From contig JANQNY010000039.1 of assembly GCA_028279345.1 (NCBI GenBank), positions 1-64,000 on the forward strand: a stretch of 64,000 bases of DNA, written 5' to 3'. This DNA is from Geminicoccaceae bacterium. Its GTDB lineage: Bacteria; Pseudomonadota; Alphaproteobacteria; Geminicoccales; Geminicoccaceae. The translations under genes were made by a program, and so were the position numbers. The number at the start of each line of letters is the position of its first letter. Positions within the stretch are counted from its first letter, which is position 1. The notes beneath the pieces are model-generated. The model saw only the letters and a list, made by a program, of their open reading frames with translations, was not told the DNA's origin and did not search any database. Of the stretch, positions 44,892 to 53,977 are shown one piece after another.

Positions 44892-45149
44892 ATGGAAGAG
44901 AGCGCAGGCGAAGCCTACTGGCGCGCCAACGTCAACTTAGTTCGCGTGTTGCTTGTCATCTGGGCGTTGGTGTCGTTCGGATGCGGCATCCTGTTTAGGC
45001 CGTTGTTGTCCGGCATTCCAGTTGGCGGGACCGATCTGGGCTTCTGGTTTGCCCAGCAGGGCTCAATCATCACGTTCATCGTGCTGATCTTCTTTTACGC
45101 TTGGCGGATGAACCAGCTCGATCGCCACTTCGGCGTCGACGAGGAGTGA
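44892..45149 (+). CDS. DUF4212 sodium:solute symporter small subunit
   Basis: The 85-residue protein has two membrane helices (LVRVLLVIWALVSFGCGILF and SIITFIVLIFFYAWRMNQLD) and the typical AYWRANVNLVRVLL start. DUF4212 proteins are almost always encoded directly before a VC_2705-type symporter, as here (10-bp gap), and are taken to be its small subunit. Confidence 0.92.
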   Translation: MEESAGEAYWRANVNLVRVLLVIWALVSFGCGILFRPLLSGIPVGGTDLGFWFAQQGSIITFIVLIFFYAWRMNQLDRHFGVDEE

Positions 45150-45159
45150 GGCGCTAGCG

Positions 45160-46941
45160 ATGGACCAGCAAACCCTGATCTACATTGTCGTCGGCGCGTC
45201 CTTCGCGCTCTACATCGGCATCGCGATCTGGTCGAAGGCAGGCTCGACCGGTGAGTTCTATGCGGCTGGCCGCGGCGTGCATCCGGTCACCAACGGTATG
45301 GCGACGGCGGCCGACTGGATGTCGGCAGCGTCGTTCATCTCGATGGCCGGCCTCATCGCCTTCGTCGGCTACGACAACTCCAGCTTCCTGATGGGCTGGA
45401 CGGGAGGCTACGTCCTTCTGGCCATGCTGCTTGCACCCTATCTGCGCAAGTTCGGCAAGTTCACTGTCCCCGAGTTCATCGGCGACCGCTTCTACTCGCA
45501 GACCGCGCGGATGGTCGCCGTGCTCTGCCTCATCGTCATGTCGGTGACCTACGTTATCGGCCAGATGACGGGCGTCGGCGTGACCTTCGCCAGGTTCCTC
45601 GAGGTGCCGAGCGAGGTGGGCCTCTTTATCGGTACGGGCATCGTCTTCATCTACGCCGTTCTCGGTGGGATGAAGGGGATCACCTACACCCAGGTCGCGC
45701 AGTACTGCGTGCTCATCACCGCCTACACCATCCCGGCGGTCTTTATCTCGATGGAGCTGACGGGCATGGCGGTGCCGCCGCTCGGGCTCTTCTCGGACCA
45801 TACGGGCACGGCTATCCCGCTGTTGGTCACGCTCGATCAGGTCATCACTGATCTTGGCTTCAACTCCTACACGGGGCACCACACGAACACGCTGAACATG
45901 GTGCTGTTCACGCTATCATTGATGATCGGCACCGCTGGCTTGCCGCACGTGATCATCCGCTTCTTCACGGTGCCGCGCGTGGCCGACGCCCGCTGGTCCG
46001 CCGGCTGGGCGCTTGTGTTCATCGCGCTGCTCTACCTCACCGCGCCGGCAGTTGGCGCGATGGCACGCCTCAACCTCATGGATACCGTGCAGACCGGCCC
46101 CGTCGGTAGTCCGGACGGAAACCTTCTCTATGCCGATCGGCCGGACTGGATGTCGACCTGGGAAGTCACTGGTCTTCTCAAGTACGAGGACAAGAACAAC
46201 GACGGCCGCATCCAGTTCTACAACGATGCGAACGAGGAGTTCCAGAACGAGGCGAGCCAGTTCGAGGTGCCGTGGGCGGGCAATGAGCTCACCGTGAACC
46301 GCGACATCCTCGTGCTGGCCAATCCGGAGATCGCGCAGCTACCGGCCTGGGTCGTGGCCGTGGTTGCCGCGGGCGGTCTCGCTGCGGCGCTCTCGACCGC
46401 CGCGGGCTTGCTGCTGGCGATCAGCTCGGCGATCTCGCACGACGTCATCAAGGGTGCGATCAACCCGCGGATCTCCGAACGAGGCGAGCTCTGGGCCGCG
46501 CGCATCTCGATGGCGGGCGCGATTGCTCTGGCGGCGTATCTGGGGCTCAACCCCCCGGGCTTCGCTGCCCAGACGGTGGCACTGGCCTTCGGCATCGCCG
46601 CTGCGTCGATCTTCCCTGCGCTCATGATGGGCATCTTCATGAAGCGGATAAACGACAAGGGCGCGATCGCGGGTATGCTCACGGGCCTCCTGTTCACGGT
46701 GATCTACATCTTCATCTACAAGGGCTGGTTCTTCCTGCCGGGCACGAACTGGCTGCCCGACACAGCCGACAACTGGGTCTTCGGCATCTCGCCGCTGTCG
46801 ATCGGCTCGGTGGGTGCTGCGCTTAACTTCGCGGTGGCGATCATGGTCTCGAACGCCACCGAAGCACCGCCGAAGGAGATCCAGGATCTCGTCGACAGCG
46901 TGCGCGTCCCGCGCGGAGCGAGTGCCGCCACGGAGCATTGA
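45160..46941 (+). CDS. VC_2705-type sodium:solute (acetate-like) symporter
   Basis: The 593-residue SSS-family transporter has about 13 membrane helices, with EFYAAGRGVHPVTNGMATAADWMSAASF near the N-terminus (shown in parts: FYAAGRGVHPVTNGMATAA, then DWMSAASF), GTAGLPHVIIRFFTV and AAALSTAAGLLLAISSAISHD. An unusual soluble loop (about residues 305-380, containing a KYEDKNNDGRIQFYND calcium-loop-like segment) splits the core. It is the large subunit paired with DUF4212 and probably imports a small carboxylate such as acetate with sodium. A strong terminator follows. Confidence 0.92.
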   Translation: MDQQTLIYIVVGASFALYIGIAIWSKAGSTGEFYAAGRGVHPVTNGMATAADWMSAASFISMAGLIAFVGYDNSSFLMGWTGGYVLLAMLLAPYLRKFGKFTVPEFIGDRFYSQTARMVAVLCLIVMSVTYVIGQMTGVGVTFARFLEVPSEVGLFIGTGIVFIYAVLGGMKGITYTQVAQYCVLITAYTIPAVFISMELTGMAVPPLGLFSDHTGTAIPLLVTLDQVITDLGFNSYTGHHTNTLNMVLFTLSLMIGTAGLPHVIIRFFTVPRVADARWSAGWALVFIALLYLTAPAVGAMARLNLMDTVQTGPVGSPDGNLLYADRPDWMSTWEVTGLLKYEDKNNDGRIQFYNDANEEFQNEASQFEVPWAGNELTVNRDILVLANPEIAQLPAWVVAVVAAGGLAAALSTAAGLLLAISSAISHDVIKGAINPRISERGELWAARISMAGAIALAAYLGLNPPGFAAQTVALAFGIAAASIFPALMMGIFMKRINDKGAIAGMLTGLLFTVIYIFIYKGWFFLPGTNWLPDTADNWVFGISPLSIGSVGAALNFAVAIMVSNATEAPPKEIQDLVDSVRVPRGASAATEH

Positions 46942-46969
46942 CACGCTGCCTTTCGGATGACCTAAGCCG

Positions 46970-47004
46970 GGGCCTCACCTGCAAGGGTGAGGCCCTTTCT
47001 TTTT
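46970..47004 (+). terminator. Strong intrinsic terminator after symporter
   Basis: A perfect 10-bp stem, GGGCCTCACC (46970-46979) with GGTGAGGCCC (46986-46995), and a 6-nt loop are followed by TTTCTTTTT. It separates the transport pair from the CBS-DUF294 gene, which begins 21 bp later, so part of the transcription is expected to stop here. Confidence 0.85.
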
Positions 47005-47025
47005 CGTCGGTCCGGAGGTCCGCCC

Positions 47026-48876
47026 ATGGACCAACAACGCGACCTGCTTCGGCGCTTTTTTGCGCAGCACCACCCTTTCGACCTGCTCCCCGGAGCCGTG
47101 GCCGACCACCTGGTCGAGCACACCTCGGAGTTCACCATCGAGGGTGGGCGCTCGATCCACGAGGAGGGCATCGAGCTCGATTACCTGTTTGTCGTGCGCC
47201 ACGGCGCCGTCGACGTGCTGAGCCCCGAGGGGGTTGTCGTCGAACACCGTTCCGTAGGTGAAGGCGTCGGCGCCAGGGCCATCATCCGCGGCGAGGTAAC
47301 CACCAGCCGCGCGGTCGCGCATCGTCCGTCGACACTGCTACGAATCCCGCGGACGCTGTTTCGCGACCTCGTCTACGAGCACAGCGACTTTGCCGCGTTC
47401 TACGAGCGGCTCAAAGCCGTGGGCACGCGGCAACCGGCGGCACTGGGGCTCGAACCCGGCGAGGCGGTGATCACGAGCCCGCTGCACGAGGTCATGACAA
47501 CCAACCCCGTGGCGGTGACACCGGACACCTCGGTGCGCGACGCGGCCTTGCGAATGCGCGACCACAACATCTCGTGCGTGCTGGTCGAGGTCGACCGGCA
47601 ACTCGTCGGCATCGTCACGACCAAGGACCTTGCTCGGCGCGTGCTCGCCGAAGGTCTCGGCGCGGACCTCCCGGTGAGCAGCATCATGACCGCGGAGCCC
47701 GCAGCACTCGGGCCACAGACCTTGCTGTTCGACGCCATGCTGCTGATGAGCGAGCACAATATCGGCCATTTGCCGGTGGTCGAGCGCGGCCGCGTGCTCG
47801 GCATCGTCAGCCGCACGAACATGATCCGCCGCCAGTCGATCTCGAGCGTGTTCATGATCGGCGACATCGCCAAGCGCGAGCATCCCGAGGAGCTCGCCGA
47901 AGTGATCGCGCAGCTGCCGCAGCTGCTGGCCCAGCTCGTCGGCGCCGGCGTGACGCCGCGGCGCGTCGGTCAGATCATCACGAGCGTCGCTGACGCCTTG
48001 ACTCGCCGGCTCCTACAGCTTGCGGAAGCGCGACATGGCCCACCGCCGCTCCCCTATCTCTGGCTCGCCTGCGGCTCGCAAGGCCGGCAGGAGCAGACCG
48101 GCGTATCCGATCAAGACAACTGCCTAATCCTGCATGACGACTACGATGAGGCCGCGCACGGGCCCTACTTCGAGCAGCTGGCCCACTTCGTCTCAGATGG
48201 CCTCGACGCGTGCGGCTATTACTACTGTCCTGGCGAGATGATGGCGACCAATGAGAAATGGCGCAAACCGCTCCGCGTCTGGCGGAACTATTTCCAGGGC
48301 TGGATCAGGAAGCCCGACCCGATGGCGCAGATGCTCTCGAGTGTGATGTTCGATTTGCGCGGAATCGCCGGCGACTTGTCCCTGCACGATGGACTTCATC
48401 GCGAGACGCTCGACGTCGCAAGCAAGAACAGCATCTTTCGCGCGCACATGATTGCCAACTCGCTCGGGCACCAGCCACCCCTGGGGCTGCTCCGAGGCTT
48501 CGCGTTGATCCGTTCGGGCGAACACAAGAACACCGTCGATCTCAAGCTCAACGGGGTGGTGCCGATCGTGGATCTGGCCCGCGTCTACGCGCTCGACGCC
48601 GGTATCGAGGAGGTGAACACGCGTGACCGGATCGTCGCCGCACGTGAAATGCAAACGCTCAGCGAATCGGGCGCGCATGACCTCATCGACGCCTACGACA
48701 CGATCGCCCGCGTGCGCCTGGAGCACCAGGCACGACAGATCCGCCGCGGCGAGAAGCCCGACAACTTCCTGGCGCCGTCGAAGCTGTCGGCACTCGAGCG
48801 TGGGCACCTCAAGGACGCCTTCGGCGTCGTGAAGGCGCTACAATCCGCCCTCGGTCACGGCCGCAGCGCATCGTGA
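47026..48876 (+). CDS. cNMP-binding, CBS and DUF294 nucleotidyltransferase-like protein
   Basis: The 616-residue protein has a cyclic-nucleotide-binding-like domain (residues about 10-125), a CBS pair (about 150-275: VMTTNPVAVTPDTSVRDAAL and IMTAEPAALGPQTLLFDAML), a DUF294 nucleotidyltransferase-like domain (about 315-460, with LACGSQGRQEQTGVSDQDN, the GS..R.E....D.D pattern) and a substrate-binding DUF294_C helical end. The catalytic-type residues are intact. CBS pairs usually sense adenylates. ATG at 47026 follows CGGAGG. These proteins commonly travel with the symporter and the exonuclease gene; they are thought to regulate transport, but their substrate is unknown. Confidence 0.88.
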   Translation: MDQQRDLLRRFFAQHHPFDLLPGAVADHLVEHTSEFTIEGGRSIHEEGIELDYLFVVRHGAVDVLSPEGVVVEHRSVGEGVGARAIIRGEVTTSRAVAHRPSTLLRIPRTLFRDLVYEHSDFAAFYERLKAVGTRQPAALGLEPGEAVITSPLHEVMTTNPVAVTPDTSVRDAALRMRDHNISCVLVEVDRQLVGIVTTKDLARRVLAEGLGADLPVSSIMTAEPAALGPQTLLFDAMLLMSEHNIGHLPVVERGRVLGIVSRTNMIRRQSISSVFMIGDIAKREHPEELAEVIAQLPQLLAQLVGAGVTPRRVGQIITSVADALTRRLLQLAEARHGPPPLPYLWLACGSQGRQEQTGVSDQDNCLILHDDYDEAAHGPYFEQLAHFVSDGLDACGYYYCPGEMMATNEKWRKPLRVWRNYFQGWIRKPDPMAQMLSSVMFDLRGIAGDLSLHDGLHRETLDVASKNSIFRAHMIANSLGHQPPLGLLRGFALIRSGEHKNTVDLKLNGVVPIVDLARVYALDAGIEEVNTRDRIVAAREMQTLSESGAHDLIDAYDTIARVRLEHQARQIRRGEKPDNFLAPSKLSALERGHLKDAFGVVKALQSALGHGRSAS

Positions 48877-48888
48877 TGAGCTGACGAG

Positions 48889-49410
48889 ATGAGCGCGTTT
48901 CTGCTGATTGGCACGATCGTTTCCGGCCTGGGCTCCGCTGGCGTCGTGATGCTGCTCTTTCGGCTGTTCGGGCGACGTGCACCTCGTTGGCTCCTGCCGA
49001 CGGTCGCCGGAATCGTCATGCTGACCATGCACATTGCTCTCGAGCAGTCGTGGTTTCGCCGTCTGGAGGCCCAGCTCACCGACCGGGTCGTGGTGGTGGA
49101 AACGTTCGAGCAAGCCAGGTGGTGGCAGCCGTGGACGCTGATCCAACCGCAGATCGTCCGGTTCAGCGCGATCGACCGCGAGAGCGTCGAGCCCATGGAC
49201 GCGAACCTCGTGCGGGCGGAGCTTTGGCTCGTTGATCGCCGCCAAGGCTCGATGCGCGTCATGCAGCTTTACGACTGCGAGACCCCACGCAGGGTCGACT
49301 GGGTCGACGCGCAGGAGGCAACCGCCCTCCCTCCCGCCGAAGCCTGGACGAGCGTGCCCGCCGACGATGCCATCCGGCGTGTCGCCTGTCGGTTGCGTGG
49401 TGACGGGTGA
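48889..49410 (+). CDS. Conserved-looking small membrane protein
   Basis: The 173-residue protein has two N-terminal hydrophobic helices (FLLIGTIVSGLGSAGVVMLL and LLPTVAGIVMLTMHIAL) and a soluble, Trp-rich domain (FEQARWWQPWTLIQPQIVRF) with two cysteines. I recognise no family. It starts 12 bp after the CBS-DUF294 gene, so it is very likely in the same operon. Confidence 0.65.
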   Translation: MSAFLLIGTIVSGLGSAGVVMLLFRLFGRRAPRWLLPTVAGIVMLTMHIALEQSWFRRLEAQLTDRVVVVETFEQARWWQPWTLIQPQIVRFSAIDRESVEPMDANLVRAELWLVDRRQGSMRVMQLYDCETPRRVDWVDAQEATALPPAEAWTSVPADDAIRRVACRLRGDG

Positions 49411-49614
49411 ATTCTCGGATCGAATGCCACGCACGCTTCCACGCGCAGGCGTCCGGTGGCGTCGCGCGAGAGAAAGCGTACGTGCGTAGGCGCAGTTTAT
49501 TCCTGCGCCGGAACGGGTCTAGAACAGTCCACCTTTCGCTCGCAGACAGTCAGCATTTTTCGCGTTAGAGATGACGCAACAACATCTGTCGATGATGCGA
49601 GCAGGGAGGTTCGC

Positions 49615-49995
49615 ATGGGCTCGCAGACGGTGCTCGTCGTCGACGACGACCCCACGATGCGGCTTTGCTTGGCGCGGATGCTTCGCGCCAAAGGCTATGA
49701 CGTCGCTATCGCTGCCGATGCGCCGTCGGCGCTGGGGCTCGTGCGCAAAGAGCCACCGGCGGCGATCGTGCTCGACGTGGTCCTGGAGGGCTTCGACGGC
49801 CTGAGGCTGTGCGCGCACCTCAGAGAGTCATCCGCCGATGCGGGCCCCAAGATCGTGATGGTAAGCGCGCGTTCGAGCGCCGACGACATCGACAGGGGAC
49901 TCGCCGCCGGCGCCGATGTCTACCTGCCGAAGCCGTTCGCGATGCACACCTTGATGGATCGACTAGGCAACCTTCTTGCGGATGGACGAGCCTGA
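49615..49995 (+). CDS. Stand-alone response regulator receiver protein
   Basis: The 126-residue CheY-like protein has VLVVDDDPTMRLCLARML (acidic pocket), the phosphoacceptor Asp in IVLDVVLEGFDG (about residue 54), MVSARSS (Ser/Thr) and the conserved Lys in VYLPKPFAM (about 104). It has no output domain. The start at 49615 follows GGGAGG. It ends 5 bp before the kinase-like/exonuclease fusion gene, with which it must be cotranscribed. Confidence 0.92.
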   Translation: MGSQTVLVVDDDPTMRLCLARMLRAKGYDVAIAADAPSALGLVRKEPPAAIVLDVVLEGFDGLRLCAHLRESSADAGPKIVMVSARSSADDIDRGLAAGADVYLPKPFAMHTLMDRLGNLLADGRA

Positions 49996-50000
49996 GCACG

Positions 50001-52130
50001 GTGGAACGTTGGAATCTCAGGCTCAGGGTCTTTTTGTTCTTCGCGCTGATCGGTGGCGGCACCATCGCCGCCCTTGTCGGCGCATTCGCCTTGGCCTTGC
50101 ACCGGCTGGGCGGCGAGGCGGTGCCCACGCTGGTGCTGGCGTTCGGCGCCGCCGGCTTCGCCATCGTCGGTCTGGCCCTTTGGGTCTGGCTCCAATTCGA
50201 CGAGCATCTTGCCAAGCCGATCCTCGCGATCGGCCACGACATCCGCGCGGTCGTTCACGGCGGCGCGCACAAGGCAACAGACCCGAGCAGGGCGCGCTAT
50301 CTGGGCTTCCTCGCACCTGCGGTCGCCGAGGCCACGACCGAGCTCGCGGCGGCCCGTGCCGCGACCGAAAGCCGGATCATGGAAGCGACCGCCGAAGCCG
50401 AGGGGCAGCGGGCGCGCCTAGAAACCGTGCTCCGGGACCTGCAGGAAGGAGTGCTGATCTGCAACCTGGACCACGAGATCCTGCTCTACAACCAACGCGC
50501 GGTCGAGGTTCTACAGGATGCGGGTGTCGTCGGGCTCGGCCGACCGTTGTTCGGGCTGGTCGCCGGCGAACCGTTCCGGTTCGTGCTGGATCGGCTGCAA
50601 CGCCGCTTCCACGAGGCGCGCTTCAGTGACCATCCGGATGGGCTAACTGCCCTCGCTACGACGGCCTCGCGCGCCGGCGGCCAAACGCTGAAGGCGCGGG
50701 TCGCCTTGATGCTTGACGGCGATGGAGCGGCGCCGGTCGGCTACGTCGTTGCCTTCGACGACGTCACCGAAGAGATCGAGGCAGGGACGCAGCGTCAGGC
50801 GGCGTTGCATCGGGCCGCTTCCCAGCTCCGCCGCCGCATCGCCAACCTGGCGAGCCTCGCGGAGGTCGCGCTCGCCCACGCGTCTCCTGACGAGCGCGGC
50901 GACCTCGCGGAGACGCTGGAGCGGGAACGCGACGCGCTCGGGCAAGACCTCGACACGCTCGACGAGCTTCGCCACGACGCGCTCGCCAACCCATGGCCGG
51001 CGACGCCCATCTACGTCCCTACCCTGATCGCCATCCTCAGCGATCGCATCGTCGACAAGTGCGCCGTCAACACCGAGAGTCTCCCCCCCGACGTCTGGGT
51101 GCGTTGCGACGGTGCGACGATGATCGGCGCGCTCGCGCACGTGATCGAGCGCTTGGCGCACAGCCGAAGGACCAAGCAGGTCGACGTCGACATGCGGGCA
51201 ACCGCCGGTCGTGTGCTCATCGACTTCGTGTGGAACGGTCAGCCGCCGGCGGAAGCCGAACTCGCGTCCTGGCAGAACGAGACCCTCGGTCCCGGCTTCG
51301 GCCATCTGACCCCTCAGGAGGTCCTGGATCGCCACCGGGCGGAGATCTGGTGCGTCGTGCGCGGCCACGGTCAGGTTGCGCTCAGGCTGCCGCTGCCGCG
51401 CAGCGCGCCAGCCGGACGCAAACCCCGCAAGATCGCCGCGCAGACGTCGGCGCGACCCGAGTTCTACGATTTCGACCTGTTCGGCCGACGCGAGCGGACA
51501 GCCTTCGCCGAAGCGCCGCTCAAAGACCTGACCTATGTCGTGTTCGACACCGAAACCACGGGCCTAGAGCCACATCGCGACGACGAGATCGTGCAGATCG
51601 GCGGCGTCCGCATCGTCAACAACCGGATCTTGCGCAGCGAGGCCTTCGATCGCCTCGTGCACCCCGGCCGCCGCATCCCGCCCGCATCCACGCGCATCCA
51701 CGGTATCACGGACGAGCACGTAGCACTCGCGGAGCCGCTTCTGCCGTCGATCGCCCGGTTCCACGCCTATGCTGGTGGCGCGGTACTGGTCGCGCACAAC
51801 GCCGCCTTCGACATGAGCTTTCTCACCAAGCACCGCCGCGAGCTGGAGGTTGCTTTCACTCAACCCGTCCTCGACACGGTCCTCCTAGCGGCGCACGTGT
51901 TCGGTGCCGACGAGATGCTCACCCTCGATGCGCTTGCCGACCGCTTCGGCGTCGAGCTGCCGAACCAGGAACGCCACACGGCCCTGGGGGACGCTCTCGC
52001 GACCGCCGAGGTCTTCTTGAAGCTGGTGGCCTTGCTGGAAGCCGAAGACACGCGGACACTCGGCGACGCACTGCAGGTCTCGGAACGACAAGTGGCGCTG
52101 CGCCGCCGCCAGGAGGCCTACCAAGCCTGA
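50001..52130 (+). CDS. PAS/degenerate histidine-kinase-like protein fused to DnaQ exonuclease
   Basis: The 709-residue protein has two membrane helices (residues about 8-60), a HAMP-like/coiled linker, a PAS-like domain (about 145-260), a helical and ATPase-like region where I find neither the phosphoacceptor HELR nor the DxGxG box of real histidine kinases, and a C-terminal DnaQ-type 3'-5' exonuclease (about 510-690). The exonuclease motifs are complete: FDTETTG (ExoI), HNAAFDMSFL (ExoII) and HTALGDALAT (ExoIII, His and Asp). The GTG start at 50001 lies 5 bp after the response regulator. A membrane-tethered exonuclease under sensor control is implied. DnaQ-like genes with this symporter cluster are known; the partner response regulator and kinase-like region are notable. 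Confidence 0.85.
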   Translation: MERWNLRLRVFLFFALIGGGTIAALVGAFALALHRLGGEAVPTLVLAFGAAGFAIVGLALWVWLQFDEHLAKPILAIGHDIRAVVHGGAHKATDPSRARYLGFLAPAVAEATTELAAARAATESRIMEATAEAEGQRARLETVLRDLQEGVLICNLDHEILLYNQRAVEVLQDAGVVGLGRPLFGLVAGEPFRFVLDRLQRRFHEARFSDHPDGLTALATTASRAGGQTLKARVALMLDGDGAAPVGYVVAFDDVTEEIEAGTQRQAALHRAASQLRRRIANLASLAEVALAHASPDERGDLAETLERERDALGQDLDTLDELRHDALANPWPATPIYVPTLIAILSDRIVDKCAVNTESLPPDVWVRCDGATMIGALAHVIERLAHSRRTKQVDVDMRATAGRVLIDFVWNGQPPAEAELASWQNETLGPGFGHLTPQEVLDRHRAEIWCVVRGHGQVALRLPLPRSAPAGRKPRKIAAQTSARPEFYDFDLFGRRERTAFAEAPLKDLTYVVFDTETTGLEPHRDDEIVQIGGVRIVNNRILRSEAFDRLVHPGRRIPPASTRIHGITDEHVALAEPLLPSIARFHAYAGGAVLVAHNAAFDMSFLTKHRRELEVAFTQPVLDTVLLAAHVFGADEMLTLDALADRFGVELPNQERHTALGDALATAEVFLKLVALLEAEDTRTLGDALQVSERQVALRRRQEAYQA

Positions 52131-52208
52131 GCGTGGCAGCAGTTGTCGTCACGGCGCCGTCACCCGGCGCTCCTACGGTTGCGCCAAGCGCTTTTCGCGG
52201 AGAACCCC

Positions 52209-53030
52209 ATGCCCACACCCCCGCTCGTCGTGGGCGCCGCCTTCGACTTGGCGAGCCTCGTAGCGCACCGGGAGTGGCTGCTCGAACGTCAACGCGATAT
52301 CGAGTTGCAGCACTTCATCAGCCCGGCGGTGTTGTGCGGCGACTGGCGGCCGGAGGCCGCCCGGGTCCGGGAAGCGCTAGCGGGCTGGACGGGGCGCCTC
52401 GGCCTGCACGGTCCGTTCGTCGGCTTTGCGCTCGACGCCGCCGATCCCGACGTGGGCGCCGTGGTTCGGCGTCGGCTCGATCAGGCGCTCGATGTGGCAG
52501 CGGAGCTGGCCGCCAGCCAGCTCGTCGTCCACAGCCCGTTCCGCACCTGGGACCACCACAACCTCGATGCGATCGACGGCGCCAGGGCCACCCTCGTCAG
52601 CCGCGTGCACGCGAACCTCGAGGCAGCCGTCGGGCGCGCCGAGACCCTCGGGGTCGAGATCGTGATCGAGAACATCGAGGACATGGATCCGACAGCGCGC
52701 GTCGATCTCGCGCGCTCTTTTGGCTCGCCCGCAGTACGGGTCTCGCTCGACACCGGGCATGCCAACTACGCCCATCACGCCACCGGCGCACCACCCGTAG
52801 ACTTTCACGTTCGCGCCGCCGGCGACTGGCTCGCGCACGTCCACCTGCAGGACAGCGATGGCTACGCCGACCGACATTGGCCACCTGGTGAAGGCAACAT
52901 CCCATGGCACGCTGTTTTCGGCGCGCTCGCGGTCCTCGATCGCCCGCCGCGGCTGATCCTCGAGCTCAAGGACCACGAACAAGTGCGCGGCGCGGCCGCC
53001 TGGCTCGAGAGCCAGAGGCTCGCGAGCTGA
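52209..53030 (+). CDS. TIM-barrel sugar phosphate isomerase/epimerase-like protein
   Basis: The 273-residue protein has the AP-endonuclease-2-like barrel pattern: GRLGLHGPFVGFAL, ASQLVVHSPF, GVEIVIENIEDMDP, VRVSLDTGHANYAHH and LAHVHLQDSDG, with metal-ligating Glu, Asp and His residues at expected strand ends. This family covers xylose-isomerase-like epimerases, dehydratases and endonuclease IV. GCGGAG lies before the ATG. Its substrate is unknown. Confidence 0.8.
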   Translation: MPTPPLVVGAAFDLASLVAHREWLLERQRDIELQHFISPAVLCGDWRPEAARVREALAGWTGRLGLHGPFVGFALDAADPDVGAVVRRRLDQALDVAAELAASQLVVHSPFRTWDHHNLDAIDGARATLVSRVHANLEAAVGRAETLGVEIVIENIEDMDPTARVDLARSFGSPAVRVSLDTGHANYAHHATGAPPVDFHVRAAGDWLAHVHLQDSDGYADRHWPPGEGNIPWHAVFGALAVLDRPPRLILELKDHEQVRGAAAWLESQRLAS

Positions 53031-53074
53031 CTGCCGACATTCACCAGGAGCCACGGCGGCGCTAGCTTGCCCGG

Positions 53075-53977
53075 ATGATCGTCGCAGCACGCCGTCGGGC
53101 GCTGTTCATCACCAACCCGCGGGCGCGTGGCGGCGGAGCCCGATCGGACCCCCTCATCGAGCGGCTGAGCGAAGGCGGCCTCGACGTCGTGCCGGCGAGC
53201 TACGCCCAGCGTGCCGACGTTCCGGCGGACATCATCCGCCGGCGGGATGAGATCGACTGCGTCGTCGTCGCCGGCGGCGACGGTACGGTGAATGCGGCGG
53301 CCAGCGGCTTAATGGCGACGGGTCTCCCGCTGGGCATCCTGCCATTCGGCACCGCCAACGACCTGGCCAGAACGCTCGCCATCCCGGTCGATGTGGAGCG
53401 TGCGATTGGCGTGATCACCGCGGGCAAGGTCGCCAGCATCGACGTCGGCAGCGTCAATCAGCTGCCCTTCTTCAACGTCGCCAGCATCGGCCTGAGCGCC
53501 CAGCTCGCGCAAACCATCACCCAGAGAGAAAAGCGCCGCTTCGGTCGTCTCAGCTACGCCGTGGCGGCTGCGCGCGTGCTGGCGACGGCGCGGCCGTTCT
53601 CGGCGCGGATCACCAACCAGGGCGTCACGACCGACGCCCGTGCGCTGCAGATCGCGGTCGGCAACGGGCGCTACTATGGCGGTGGCAACGTCGTGGAAGA
53701 AACCGCGCGGATCGACGACGGGACGCTCGACCTCTACGCGCTCGAGACCACCAACGTGCTCCGCCTCGCCTTGATGCTGCCGGCCTTTCGCGCGGGAACG
53801 CACGGCGCGTGGCAGGAGGTGCGTACCCAGCGCTGCGTCGCGTTCGTGGTCGACACGCGCCGCCCGCGTGACGTCAGCGTCGATGGCGACGTCCTGACGA
53901 CCACACCGGCCCACTTCCAAGTCCATCCCCGCGCCGTGCGGGTCTACGCTCCGACAGGTGACGGCGACGACGCTTGA
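53075..53977 (+). CDS. Diacylglycerol kinase-family lipid kinase
   Basis: The 300-residue protein has the DAGK/YegS signature: FITNPRARGG near the start, VVVAGGDGTVNAAASGLM (nucleotide-binding), GILPFGTANDLART and the C-terminal DGDVLTTTPAHFQVHP. It transfers phosphate from ATP to diacylglycerol or another lipid. It overlaps the next transporter gene by 20 bp if that gene starts at its GTG. Confidence 0.9.
   Translation: MIVAARRRALFITNPRARGGGARSDPLIERLSEGGLDVVPASYAQRADVPADIIRRRDEIDCVVVAGGDGTVNAAASGLMATGLPLGILPFGTANDLARTLAIPVDVERAIGVITAGKVASIDVGSVNQLPFFNVASIGLSAQLAQTITQREKRRFGRLSYAVAAARVLATARPFSARITNQGVTTDARALQIAVGNGRYYGGGNVVEETARIDDGTLDLYALETTNVLRLALMLPAFRAGTHGAWQEVRTQRCVAFVVDTRRPRDVSVDGDVLTTTPAHFQVHPRAVRVYAPTGDGDDA

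Noticed and set aside
50993-52891. 632-codon plus-strand ORF
   Set aside because: It is an alternate frame over the exonuclease fusion and the isomerase gene; its translation is Arg/Ala-rich without motifs.
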